Shown here: in pieces, positions 1-7,815 of the stretch | Layout of the letters: each line of letters starts with the position of its first letter | Position numbering within the stretch: the stretch's first letter is position 1 | From: Candidatus Komeilibacteria bacterium RIFCSPLOWO2_02_FULL_48_11 | GTDB lineage: Bacteria > Patescibacteriota > Patescibacteriia > UBA2169 | Direction: 5' to 3' | Assembly: GCA_001818435.1 (NCBI GenBank) | Contig: MHKO01000058.1 | Coordinates: forward strand, 1 to 15,007 | Length of the DNA: 15,007 bases | The notes under the pieces: generated by a model | Seen by the model: only the letters and a program-made list of their open reading frames with translations | Told to the model about the DNA's origin: nothing | The model's database searches: none | Position numbers and translations under genes: made by a program

Positions 1-1126
1 AAGATTTAGCATTGCCAGCCGAGGCGGCGAAATCCACGAACGCCCAGGCCTCATTTTGATATTTGGATTGCTTGGTTACGGACTCAAGCCAATAATTGGC
101 GAAGTTGACCGGCTTTGAGCCGGCGCTGATTTGCGGCAGTTTAGTGATGCCTAAATCCAGGCCCGGGGCGAGCGAGCGGATGAACGGCAGGTGATAGGCA
201 TAGCCAAAAAGGAAAGCGCTTTTTTGAGAAGTAAAGGCATTAAGCGATTCCGGCATTTTTTCGTTCCAAGTGTAGACTTCCTTGGCCGGTGAAGCGAAAT
301 CAGTGTAGAAAGTCAGGGCGTCCCGGCCCGGAATGATTGACCGGTCTTTAAAGCTTTGCGGCACCAAGTTAAAAACAGCCCGGCCGTCAGTAGAAGCCAT
401 TTCCGTGCCATTCTGCATCATGAGCACGGACAAAATGTCCGGGGCGCGGTTAATGTTGCGGCCAGTGCCCAGAGCCACTCCGGCTTGCACAATTTCGCCG
501 TTCCTATCTTGCAAGGTTAGGGCCTTGACCGCTTCTTTGAAATCGCTCCAGGTTGAGGGCGGAGTGGGGACATTGGCTTGGTTTAGAAGCGTCCGGTTGT
601 AGTAAAGAACCAGGGTGTCCAAAGCCAAGGGCAGGCCGTAGATTTTTCCGTCCATGACCGCGTCATCCACCACCACGTCCACGAAATTGTTGCGCAGTTC
701 CCGCAAGGTTAAAGTCGTCAGGGTGCGCAGAACGGTGCGGGTGGTGCGGCCATCAACTTCCGTAACCGGCAGGGTGATGGTTGGGGGCAGGGGGCTTAAG
801 GTGTCTTGATACTGCCTCATCCAGGTATTGTGCACTGAAACGATGTCCGGGCCGTTGCTTTCGGCCAAAGCGCGCAACAGGCTGTTTTCGTATTCTTCAA
901 TGCGGATTTTTTTGACGGTGACATTGATATGAGGGTACTGCGCTCGGAAAGAAGTTATAATCTCGGTAAAATCATCAGGCTCGTCAAAAACGCGCCAGTA
1001 GTTTAAAGTTACTGATTTTAATTCCTCCCGGCTGATTTCACCCGAACCTTTGCAGCCCAGGCCGAGAAACGGCAGGAGTACGATAATGGCAATTATCTTG
1101 AATATTTTATTTTTTGTTTTAAACAT
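1..1126 (-). CDS. ABC transporter sugar-type extracellular solute-binding lipoprotein (3' end cut by window edge)
   Basis: An open frame of 375 codons runs from the ATG at 1126 to the window edge with no stop, so the C-terminus lies outside. It starts MFKTKNKIFKIIAIIVLL, a basic then hydrophobic signal, and reaches a Cys at residue 25 after LGLG, a plausible lipoprotein site (Gly instead of Leu at -3). The mature part reads like family 1 extracellular solute-binding proteins: VTLNYWRVFDEPDDF near the N-terminus, NGPDIVSVHNTW, YGLPLALDTLVLYYNRTLL, and a late NYWLESVTKQSKY segment with EAWAFVDF. Such proteins capture sugars or oligosaccharides at the membrane and pass them to an ABC permease. 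No permease gene is visible here; it may lie downstream, past the left edge. No clear Shine-Dalgarno site precedes the ATG. The substrate cannot be told from the sequence. Confidence 0.85.
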   Translation of the reverse strand, partial: MFKTKNKIFKIIAIIVLLPFLGLGCKGSGEISREELKSVTLNYWRVFDEPDDFTEIITSFRAQYPHINVTVKKIRIEEYENSLLRALAESNGPDIVSVHNTWMRQYQDTLSPLPPTITLPVTEVDGRTTRTVLRTLTTLTLRELRNNFVDVVVDDAVMDGKIYGLPLALDTLVLYYNRTLLNQANVPTPPSTWSDFKEAVKALTLQDRNGEIVQAGVALGTGRNINRAPDILSVLMMQNGTEMASTDGRAVFNLVPQSFKDRSIIPGRDALTFYTDFASPAKEVYTWNEKMPESLNAFTSQKSAFLFGYAYHLPFIRSLAPGLDLGITKLPQISAGSKPVNFANYWLESVTKQSKYQNEAWAFVDFAASAGNAKS

Positions 1127-1174
1127 GAATGTTAGGCAGTTAGGAATTTAAGAATTCAGGTAATTTGTGCAATC

Positions 1175-1311
1175 GTCATTCCGACCCCCTCGGGCATACT
1201 CGGGGCAGGCTGGAGTGGAGGCCAGCCAGAGGCTGGTCAGCCTTTGGCCGAAATCTCGTGGGTAACCGATGAGATCCCTCGACTCGGCGAGTACGCCTCG
1301 CTCGGGATGAC
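1175..1311. repeat. Dispersed palindromic repeat, copy R1
   Basis: A 137 bp intergenic repeat with inverted ends (GTCATTCCGA at the left, CTCGGGATGAC at the right). The middle holds the self-complementary CCAGCC-AGA-GGCTGG, then the segment CAGCCTTTGGCCGAAATC. Close copies lie at 2264-2380 and 4373-4518, and one with the same ends but a different interior lies at 5301-5518. It sits between the starts of the solute-binding protein and the end of galU. Short open frames across it are artefacts of its sequence. Confidence 0.9.
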
Positions 1312-1339
1312 GACTATTATTTCCGTAATTCCGCTCTGC

Positions 1340-2215
1340 CTATATTTTAATACTTTTCAGGTATTTTTTGAAGTCAGGGCGCAGGGATTTGTCAGCCAGG
1401 GCAAAATCAATGTTGGCTCGGAGCCAGCCGATTTTGGAGCCAGTATCGTAATAAACGCCATTTTTTATCTCGCAAGTGTAGACCGGCCGCTGGCGCATCA
1501 GCGCCCGAATGGCGTCCACCAGCCAGATTTCCCCGCCTTTGCCGGGTTTGAGTTTTTCCAGTTCCGGGAAGATGTCGGGTGTTAAGACATAACAGCCATG
1601 AGTGGCTAAATTAGACGGCGCTTTATTCACTTCCGGTTTTTCCACCAAAGACACCATCTGGTAAATATTGTCTTCCACGTGTTTCACTTCGGCAATGCCG
1701 TATTTGCAAACGTCTTTTTTGGCCACCCGGATGCCGGAAATCACCGAGTCGCCATATTTTTCATAAACTTTCAGGCATTGCAATGTTCGCGGCGGGTGGG
1801 CGTAAATAAACTCATCCCCCCATAAAACCACGAACGGCTCATCCCCAATCACTTCGCGGGCTGAAAGCACCGGCGTGCCGTTGCCGTACGGGCCTTTTTG
1901 CCGGACATAAACAAAATTAGCCATCTCGGCAATGTGCTTTATCTCTTTTAACATTTCGTGCTTGCCTTGCTTGGCGAGCCAATTTTGCAGTTCAAAATTA
2001 TAGTCAAAATGATCTTCCACCGCCCGTTTGCTGGCGCCGGTCACTAAAATAATGTCAGTAATGCCGGAGGCCACGGCTTCTTCAACCACGTACTGGATAA
2101 TCGGCTTGTCAACCACTGGCAGCATTTCTTTGGGCTGGGCTTTGGTGGCCGGCAAAAAACGGGTGCCGAACCCGGCCACTGGAATGATGGCTTTGCGAAT
2201 AGGGGGTTGTTTCAT
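1340..2215 (-). CDS. galU: UTP--glucose-1-phosphate uridylyltransferase
   Basis: A 291-residue protein of the usual GalU length. It makes UDP-glucose from UTP and glucose-1-phosphate in the cytoplasm, the sugar donor for polysaccharide and glycolipid synthesis. The nucleotide-binding signature GFGTRFLPATK lies at residues 15-25, followed by EMLPVVDKPIIQYVVEEA. A VLWGDEF segment holds the metal-binding Asp of the sugar-nucleotidyltransferase fold, VSLVEKP is in mid-protein, and DTGSKIGWLRANIDFAL (from residue 257) matches the GalU C-terminal signature. It stands alone between repeats R1 and R2. The ATG at 2215 is the natural start because the family N-terminus (KAIIPVAG) follows after seven residues; no Shine-Dalgarno site is obvious. 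The glycosyltransferase and flippase at the other end of the window could use products of this pathway, but that link is inference. Confidence 0.96.
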   Translation of the reverse strand: MKQPPIRKAIIPVAGFGTRFLPATKAQPKEMLPVVDKPIIQYVVEEAVASGITDIILVTGASKRAVEDHFDYNFELQNWLAKQGKHEMLKEIKHIAEMANFVYVRQKGPYGNGTPVLSAREVIGDEPFVVLWGDEFIYAHPPRTLQCLKVYEKYGDSVISGIRVAKKDVCKYGIAEVKHVEDNIYQMVSLVEKPEVNKAPSNLATHGCYVLTPDIFPELEKLKPGKGGEIWLVDAIRALMRQRPVYTCEIKNGVYYDTGSKIGWLRANIDFALADKSLRPDFKKYLKSIKI

Positions 2216-2222
2216 ATAGTCT

Positions 2223-2421
2223 ACGAATTACGAATAGAGAACGAATAAACGAATAATAATTTCGTCATTCCGACCGACTCGCCGTACTCGGCGGGGAGTG
2301 GAGGCCAGCCAGAGGCTGGTCAGCCTTTGGCCGAAATCCCGTGGATAAACGCTGAGATCCCTCGACAAGCTCGGGATGACGAAAAGGTATATTTGTACAT
2401 TCGTACTGATTCGTAATTCGT
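2223..2421. repeat. 13 bp inverted repeat bracketing R2
   Basis: ACGAATTACGAAT at 2223-2235 is the exact reverse complement of ATTCGTAATTCGT at 2409-2421. The pair encloses the dispersed repeat R2, giving a nested palindrome that fills most of the 331 bp gap between galU and the adaptor gene. The rest of the gap holds only the adaptor promoter. Confidence 0.75.
2264..2380. repeat. Dispersed palindromic repeat, copy R2
   Basis: A 117 bp copy of the R1/R3 repeat with the same ends (GTCATTCCGA and CTCGGGATGAC) and the same central hairpin CCAGCC-AGA-GGCTGG. It is shorter than R1 because the segment just before the right end is reduced. It lies between the divergent starts of galU and the adaptor gene. 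Confidence 0.9.
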
Positions 2422-2487
2422 ATGGATATGCCTTAATTTCAGGCTGGATGATAAAAAACGCTTCTGGCTATTTTATTGTAGATTAAA

Positions 2488-2517
2488 TTGACAGTTTTGT
2501 CGATTTTCGTGTAAAGT
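2488..2517 (+). promoter_or_regulatory. Predicted sigma70-type promoter for the export-pump genes
   Basis: A perfect -35 box TTGACA (2488-2493) and a fair -10 box TAAAGT (2512-2517) are separated by 18 bp. The predicted transcript starts near 2524. This leaves a leader of about 23 nt with GGAA at 2537-2540, six bases ahead of the ATG at 2547, and argues against the TTG at 2526 as start. Confidence 0.55.
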
Positions 2518-2546
2518 AAGATGATTTGCTGGAAATGGAATTATTT

Positions 2547-4292
2547 ATGAAATTATCGCGAAAGTCAATAATAATTGGTGGTGGCGCGGTGGCGGCCGTG
2601 TTTATTGGCTATGGCTTGATTCAATCGTTTTTCCCCGATAAAACCAAGTATGATTTTGTCATGGCTGAACGCCAAACCATAATTCAAGAAGTAAGCGTTA
2701 CCGGCCGGGTGAAGCCAGCGGAGAGCGTTGATTTAGCGTTTGAGCGCAGTGGTCGCGTGACTAGTGTTGGTGCCATTGTGGGTGATAAAGTAAAAACTGG
2801 CCAAGTTTTACTGATACTTGACAGGCGTCAGTTGTCAGCTGAAGTATCTCGGGCCGCGGCTAATGTTGAGGGCACTAAGGCCAGTTTAAGGCAGTATGAG
2901 GCAGCCGTTATACGCGAAGAAGCCAATCTGGAAGAGTTAAAGCGCGGCAACCGGCCCGAAGAAATATTTTTGGCCGAGATTAAAGTGTCTAACGCCGAGC
3001 GCGCTCTACAGGACGCTCGCACCAATGTTGACCAGACAACCAATAAAGTGGCTATTGACCTGGTTAATGTTTATGAAGGCATAAAAGACGTTTTGCGCGA
3101 CGCCTATACTAAGGCTGATGACGCCATCAATCGCCAGATAGACGCTATTTTCATTAATGAAACCACGAGCCCCCAATTATCATTCAATCTCATTCATCCG
3201 CAATTAAAAACCGAGGTTGAGTGGCAGCGGAGCTTGGTTTATACCGAACTTGAGCAGCTAAAATCTTTACTGGTCAGCCAGTCTTTAAGCTTATCTTCCT
3301 TGGAAGACGCTTTGGAGAGCGGCAGTAAGCACCTGCTGGTCATAAGGGATTTTTTACAGAAGGTTAACGAAGTTGTTAAAGACGCTTCTGATTTGTCGGC
3401 TGCATCTGTTGATAGTTATCGGACCAGTGTGACCCTGGGTTTGAGTAATGTGAACACTGTTTTGGCAACAGCAAACAGCCATCATCAAAAGCTGGCCACC
3501 CAGCGTGTTATTGGCCAAAACAATATTACCGCGGCCGAGGCCAAGGTTAATGACGCCAAAAATATTTTGGAAGCGGCCCAAGCCGAACTGGCTTTAAAGC
3601 GCGCTCCAGCCGGAGTCGAAGAAATAGCCGCTCAAAATGCTGTTCTAAAACAAGCTCAGGCTAATTTGGCCTCTCAGCAAGCCCGGGTTCGCGAGGCCAA
3701 GGCAGCGGTAGAATCTTTACAAGCGCAGTTGGCGGAAAACAGCTTGCTAGCTCCTTTTAGCGGAACCGTTACCAGGCAAGAAGCTAAATTAGGGGAGATT
3801 GTTTCTCCGGGCGTGGTTTTGGTTTCAATTATTTCCGAAGCCAAATACGAGATTGAAGCCAATGTTCCCGAGATTGACGTTTCCAAAATCCAAGTTGGAA
3901 ATCCGGCGACAACGACTTTAGACGCCTATGGCAATGATGTTATTTTTTCGGCCTCCGTGATAACAATCGATCCGGCGGAAACGATTATTGAGGGCGTTTC
4001 CACTTATAAAGTCAAGCTTCAGTTTGGACAAGATGATGAACGCATTAAATCGGGTATGACCGCCAATATTACTATTTTGGCTCAAAAGCGCGCCGACGTT
4101 TTAGCGGTGCCGCAGCGAGCTGTTATTGATAAGGACGGGAAAAAGATAATCCGTCTTTTGCGCGGCGAAGGCCGCCAGCAGAAAATTGAGGAAGTGGTCG
4201 TCAAAGTCGGTCTGCGCGGCTCGGATGGAAATGTTGAGATTATTGAGGGAGTCAGTGAGGGGGATAGGGTGGTGGTGGGAGAAAAGAAATAA
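2547..4292 (+). CDS. MacA/HlyD-family periplasmic adaptor of an ABC export pump, with an extended coiled coil
   Basis: 581 residues from the ATG at 2547, chosen for its GGAA site and because KLSRKSIIIGGGAVAAVFIGYGLI then forms a clean N-terminal membrane anchor; ATG 2535 and TTG 2526 are alternatives. Residues ~50-95 form the first half of a barrel-sandwich (lipoyl-like) domain with GRVTSVGAIVGDKVKTGQVL. The second half follows at ~396-425 with APFSGTVTRQEAKLGEIVSPG, then a beta-barrel and membrane-proximal part to the end. About 300 mostly helical residues separate the halves, far more than in typical MacA (~370 residues overall). Two hairpin-tip-like motifs are visible: LKRGNRPEEI near 131 and LKRAPAGVEEI near 350. 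The ATPase and permease follow on the same strand, so this is the adaptor of a MacAB-type exporter. Its cargo is unknown. Confidence 0.9.
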   Translation: MKLSRKSIIIGGGAVAAVFIGYGLIQSFFPDKTKYDFVMAERQTIIQEVSVTGRVKPAESVDLAFERSGRVTSVGAIVGDKVKTGQVLLILDRRQLSAEVSRAAANVEGTKASLRQYEAAVIREEANLEELKRGNRPEEIFLAEIKVSNAERALQDARTNVDQTTNKVAIDLVNVYEGIKDVLRDAYTKADDAINRQIDAIFINETTSPQLSFNLIHPQLKTEVEWQRSLVYTELEQLKSLLVSQSLSLSSLEDALESGSKHLLVIRDFLQKVNEVVKDASDLSAASVDSYRTSVTLGLSNVNTVLATANSHHQKLATQRVIGQNNITAAEAKVNDAKNILEAAQAELALKRAPAGVEEIAAQNAVLKQAQANLASQQARVREAKAAVESLQAQLAENSLLAPFSGTVTRQEAKLGEIVSPGVVLVSIISEAKYEIEANVPEIDVSKIQVGNPATTTLDAYGNDVIFSASVITIDPAETIIEGVSTYKVKLQFGQDDERIKSGMTANITILAQKRADVLAVPQRAVIDKDGKKIIRLLRGEGRQQKIEEVVVKVGLRGSDGNVEIIEGVSEGDRVVVGEKK

Positions 4293-4372
4293 AATTCCAA
4301 ATCTCAAAGTTCCCTCCAGAGGCGGGCAGGCAAATACCAAATGAATGTCAAAATCCTAATGACAAAATAATT

Positions 4373-4518
4373 GTCATTCCGACCCCCTCGGGCATACTCG
4401 GGGCAGGCTCGAGTGGAGGCCAGCCAGAGGCTGGTCAGCCTCTGGCTGAAATCCCTTGTATGCGAATTAACCAAGCATAAGGGATCCCTCGACTCCGCTT
4501 CGCTACGCTCGGGATGAC
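4373..4518. repeat. Dispersed palindromic repeat, copy R3
   Basis: A 146 bp copy of the R1/R2 repeat with the same ends and the same central hairpin. It occupies the gap between the adaptor and the ATPase genes. Outside it, 4300-4372 and 4519-4570 are AT-rich and loosely inverted, with motifs such as AATGTCAAAATC on the left and GATTTTGACATTTGG on the right, so the whole 285 bp gap is a large imperfect palindrome. Confidence 0.9.
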
Positions 4519-4577
4519 AACATTTAGCCATTTGACATTGATTTGAACTTTAGATTTTGACATTTGGATTTTTTTGT

Positions 4578-5294
4578 ATGCCCTTAATTGAAGTTAAAAA
4601 TTTAGAGAAAGTCTATCGCAATGACAGCGTGGCCACCTCGGCGCTTGCTGGCGTTTCTTTTGACATTAATGACAATGAGTTTGTGGCCATTATGGGCCCA
4701 TCCGGTTCGGGCAAATCCACTCTTCTCCACGTGCTGGGTTTTTTGGATGATTATACCGGCGGCGAATATCGTTTTGACGGCAAGACGGTTTTTGATTATT
4801 CCAAAGACGACATTGCCCATGTCCGCAACCAAAAAATGGGCTTTATTTTTCAAGCCTTTAATTTATTGGCCCGCACTTCGGTTTTGGACAATGTTAAACT
4901 GCCGCTGGTGTATTCATCCGTGCCGCCGGAGAAGTGGGATGAGATGGCGCTTAAGGCCATAGAGTCGGTTGGTTTGTCGCATCGGCTTTACCACCAGCCG
5001 TCCCAGCTTTCCGGAGGCGAACAGCAAAGAGTGGCTATTGCCCGGGCCATCGTGAATAATCCCAATGTTATTTTCGCGGATGAGCCCACCGGCAATCTGG
5101 ATTCAAAATCAGGCGGCCAGGTCATGGAAGTTATCCAGCGCCTGCATGACGAGGGGCACACGGTTGTGCTTATCACCCACGAAACTTACACAGCCGAATA
5201 TGCGGAGCGCATTATAACCTTGCGCGACGGACTGATTGAGAGTGATAGGAAAGTTATGGAGCGCCGGCGCGCGGCCGAACATTTTGTTAAATAA
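4578..5294 (+). CDS. ABC transporter ATP-binding protein, MacB/LolD type
   Basis: 238 residues from the ATG at 4578, where the family N-terminus (PLIEVKNLEKVY) begins; an upstream ATG at 4557 would add seven residues from the AT-rich leader. All ATPase motifs are present: Walker A GPSGSGKST at 40-48, the Q-loop in IFQAFNLLARTSVLDNV, signature LSGGEQQR from ~144, Walker B VIFADEPTGNLDS with D168 and E169, and the H-loop His near 201. The QAFNLL and PTGNLDS forms are those of the MacB/LolD/FtsE subfamily, which powers mechanotransmission or extrusion rather than classical import. It energises the permease at 5532 and works with the adaptor at 2547. A repeat separates it from each neighbour, so the three genes form a spaced cluster rather than a tight operon. 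Confidence 0.95.
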   Translation: MPLIEVKNLEKVYRNDSVATSALAGVSFDINDNEFVAIMGPSGSGKSTLLHVLGFLDDYTGGEYRFDGKTVFDYSKDDIAHVRNQKMGFIFQAFNLLARTSVLDNVKLPLVYSSVPPEKWDEMALKAIESVGLSHRLYHQPSQLSGGEQQRVAIARAIVNNPNVIFADEPTGNLDSKSGGQVMEVIQRLHDEGHTVVLITHETYTAEYAERIITLRDGLIESDRKVMERRRAAEHFVK

Positions 5295-5300
5295 ACATTT

Positions 5301-5518
5301 GTCATCCCGAGCCCCCAACAGAGGACGATATTAATCTCGGATGCGGCAAGCAACTAAACAGAAATCAACAAATTGGGTGTTGCGGGGCGAGAGGATCCCC
5401 TTATTATGAGCAATAGCCAGGGGATCCTCTCGGCGTGCCTCATCCATCATAGTGAATCATAATACCATGATTGCCGCATCCATTGCTTATGGCACATTCT
5501 TTGACGCCTCGGGATGAC
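5301..5518. repeat. Nested palindrome R4 with the ends of the dispersed repeat
   Basis: Three perfect inverted pairs are nested: GTCATCCCGAG (5301-5311) with CTCGGGATGAC (5508-5518); GGATGCGGCAA (5339-5349) with TTGCCGCATCC (5471-5481); and CGAGAGGATCCCC (5388-5400) with GGGGATCCTCTCG (5420-5432) around a 19-base loop. The outer ends match R1-R3 but the interior is unrelated. The right end contains an ATG at 5514 in frame with the permease, so an annotated start there would be a repeat artefact. The inner hairpin lacks a T-tract and is not an obvious terminator. Confidence 0.85.
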
Positions 5519-5531
5519 ATTATATTTATTT

Positions 5532-6770
5532 ATGACTTTGAATTATCTTCTCAAAACAGCTCTCGTCGGCCTAAAGACCAATAAGTCCCGGGCGATTTTG
5601 ACTATTCTGGGAATCACCATTGGCATTACCGCCATTATCACCGTGATGTCTTTGGGCAAAGGCGCGCAGAACCTAATCCTGGGCCAGGTGCAGAGCATTG
5701 GCGCCAAGGTGCTGACTATCGCGCCCGGCCGCCATCCCAGCGGTCCGTCTGATTTTGCTTCCACTTTCACTGATTCTTTGAAAGCCAGGGATTTAGACGC
5801 TTTGCAGAGAAAAGAAAACGTGCCGCATCTGGCCCGGATAATGCCGATTCTTTTTGGCAGCGACTCGGTTACTTACGAGAATAACATTCACCGGCCGAGC
5901 ATTTTTGGCGTGACCAGCATGTTTGCCGATATCTATGATATTTATCCCAGGGAGGGCCGCATTTTCAGCGATGAAGAAGTAAAAGGTTTTGCTGACGCGG
6001 CGATTATCGGGTCTAAGGTGAAAGAAGAGCTTTTTGGCGAGAACCAGGCTCTGGGGCAGAAGATAAAAATCAAAGGCAAGAGTTTTAAAATTATCGGCCT
6101 GCTGCCCAAAAAGGGCTCGGCTTCTTTTATTAATTTTGATGACGCGGCCATTATACCTTACACCACGGCCCAGCAATATATTTTTGGCATTAAATATTTT
6201 CACCGCCTGGTGGTGGAGGCCGATAAAGAGACCAATGTTGATCAGACCGTGTCTGACATAGAAGCAACTTTGCGGGCCAGCCACGGCATTACTGATCCTG
6301 ACAAGGATGATTTTTTTGTGGAGACCCAGGCCGATGCCATGGAAATGGTTGGCACTATTACCAATGTTTTAACTTTGTTTTTGGCCGCCATTGCCGCTAT
6401 CTCGCTTTTAGTCGGCGGCGTCGGGATTATGAATATTATGCTGGTTTCAGTTACCGAGCGGACCCGCGAAATCGGGTTGCGCAAAGCCATTGGCGCCACT
6501 GACGCCAATATCCTCACCCAGTTTTTGCTGGAGTCAGTAATACTGACCTGCCTGGGCGGTGTTTTAGGCGTTACTTTCGGGGCCGGCATTTCATTGCTGG
6601 CTTCCATTATTTTAACCAAGGCCCTGAATCAGACATGGGGTTTTACCGTGCCTTTAACAGCCGTGCTTTTGGGTTTGGGAGTTTCGGCTTTCATTGGCTT
6701 GGCGTTTGGTTTGTACCCGGCCCGGCAGGCCGCCAAGAAGAGTCCTATAGAGGCTCTGCGATACGAATAA
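5532..6770 (+). CDS. MacB-type ABC transporter permease (FtsX-like)
   Basis: 412 residues from the ATG at 5532; the in-frame ATG at 5514 lies in repeat R4. The N-terminus (LNYLLKTALVGLKTNKSRAI) leads into TM1 (LTILGITIGITAIITVMSLGKG), as in MacB. A large extracytoplasmic domain follows (residues ~45-275). Three C-terminal helices come next: VLTLFLAAIAAISLLVGGVGIMNIMLVSV near 280-305 followed by the conserved RTREIGLRKAIGA loop, one around FLLESVILTCLGGVLGVTF, and a last one ending GLYPARQAAKKSPIEALRYE. This four-helix plan matches the MacB_PCD/FtsX family. With the ATPase and adaptor it should form a pump for peptides, antibiotics or lipid-linked substrates. In a cell without a classical outer membrane the adaptor would act at the cell surface; that is inference. 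The last 26 bp overlap the convergent gene at 6745. Confidence 0.94.
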   Translation: MTLNYLLKTALVGLKTNKSRAILTILGITIGITAIITVMSLGKGAQNLILGQVQSIGAKVLTIAPGRHPSGPSDFASTFTDSLKARDLDALQRKENVPHLARIMPILFGSDSVTYENNIHRPSIFGVTSMFADIYDIYPREGRIFSDEEVKGFADAAIIGSKVKEELFGENQALGQKIKIKGKSFKIIGLLPKKGSASFINFDDAAIIPYTTAQQYIFGIKYFHRLVVEADKETNVDQTVSDIEATLRASHGITDPDKDDFFVETQADAMEMVGTITNVLTLFLAAIAAISLLVGGVGIMNIMLVSVTERTREIGLRKAIGATDANILTQFLLESVILTCLGGVLGVTFGAGISLLASIILTKALNQTWGFTVPLTAVLLGLGVSAFIGLAFGLYPARQAAKKSPIEALRYE

Positions 6771-7815
6771 ATAGTTCAGCCATGTTCATGAAAGAGTAAT
6801 CGTCATTAAGAGTGTTGTCCACGTCGTCTTTCCAGACCAGGCGCTGGGGATGGGCTGCGTCTATAAAGCCGCGATTTTTCTTTTCGGCCTGCCAATAAGA
6901 GAGCCAGTTTTTGTTGCCAAGATATTTTTCTCCCAGAGCGCGCAAGAGCACGGTTTGCAAGCCAATGCCTGTTGGCCGGAAAGAGCCCTGCCAATTCAAT
7001 TTACCCAGTTTATACCAGCCATGGGTGCGAGTGAGCATTTTTCTGGCCAGAGCAGCATAGTTCTTGTCCGGCAGATTTTGTCCAAGATAAGAGAGCATCA
7101 GGGCCGAGACCAGGTGATAGTGCAAAGAGTATTGTTTGCCAGCGCTTTCATGATAAACTCCGGAGCTGTCAACAGCCTTAAGCCCCACTTTTATTTTATC
7201 ACGAATTTGCTTGGCATACCGCTTCTGGAGAGCCGGAGAAAAATTAGTCAAAGGATGATGTAAAATAGCCAGGCCATAAGCGGCTGAAAGCAGAGCCCGG
7301 TTTTCATTGTCGAGACCAGCGAGGGCCCAAGGAAAAATTTGCTCGATTTTACCGATTAGCAACGCTTTCTCGGCCCAGCCAAAAACATCCTCGCGTTCTT
7401 CCAAAACGCGGAGAGCCAGATACAAGCCGATCATGTCATGAAATGAGCGCGTAGAAACGGTTTTACCTTGATTTTTAATTGAGTGAACCATTGGCTTGTC
7501 CGGGCCCAGCACGCTAACAATAGCGGCGCGGATTTTTCGCGCTGATTCCTCGTCGGTTCGAAAACGGTATGCAGTGGCTAAAGTGGCCTGCATTCTTAAA
7601 TTGCTTGCGGAATTTTTGTCTGTTTCCTGGTAGTGGCGCGAGGGTACGGAATAATTCCAGCCTGAGCCGGTCCATTGGGTATCAAGATAATTGGAATAGC
7701 TGTTGTAGATACTCTTTATCTCATCAGAAAAACTTAAAGCTCCCCAGGAAGGCAGGGGAGCAAGGATTGAAAGCAGAATTATGATTGATAAAAGTTTTCT
7801 CATTAGCTGTTTCAT
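6745..7815 (-). CDS. Secreted helical protein, possibly an alpha/alpha-toroid (lyase-like) enzyme
   Basis: 356 residues. The ATG at 7815 overlaps the TGA of the upstream DUF5069 gene (ATGA), which favours it over other nearby ATGs. MRKLLSIIILLSILAPLPSWGA is a clear signal peptide, with cleavage near residues 25-27. The mature protein is rich in amphipathic helices with paired Trp, Tyr and His: HDMIGLYLALRVLEE, IFPWALAGLDNENRALLSAAYGLAI, DSSGVYHESAGKQYSLHYH and RTHGWYKLGKLNWQG. This pattern recalls helical-toroid polysaccharide lyases and related hydrolases, but I see no family-defining catalytic motif and do not assign an activity. It is the last gene of the ATPase/Nudix/DUF5069 operon and its 3' end overlaps the permease gene by 26 bp from the opposite strand, with no room for a terminator. 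Confidence 0.7.
   Translation of the reverse strand: MKQLMRKLLSIIILLSILAPLPSWGALSFSDEIKSIYNSYSNYLDTQWTGSGWNYSVPSRHYQETDKNSASNLRMQATLATAYRFRTDEESARKIRAAIVSVLGPDKPMVHSIKNQGKTVSTRSFHDMIGLYLALRVLEEREDVFGWAEKALLIGKIEQIFPWALAGLDNENRALLSAAYGLAILHHPLTNFSPALQKRYAKQIRDKIKVGLKAVDSSGVYHESAGKQYSLHYHLVSALMLSYLGQNLPDKNYAALARKMLTRTHGWYKLGKLNWQGSFRPTGIGLQTVLLRALGEKYLGNKNWLSYWQAEKKNRGFIDAAHPQRLVWKDDVDNTLNDDYSFMNMAELFIRIAEPL

Noticed and set aside
1244..1585. Plus-strand open frame across repeat R1 and antisense to galU
   Set aside because: It begins within the dispersed repeat and then mirrors galU; the minus-strand galU frame is unambiguous.
1175..5518. The repeats as a CRISPR array
   Set aside because: The copies are over 100 bp, are separated by whole genes, and no regular short repeat-spacer pattern or cas gene is present.
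5514..5531. ATG at 5514 as the start of the permease
   Set aside because: It is the end of repeat R4 (CTCGGGATGAC) and the family N-terminus begins at the ATG at 5532.
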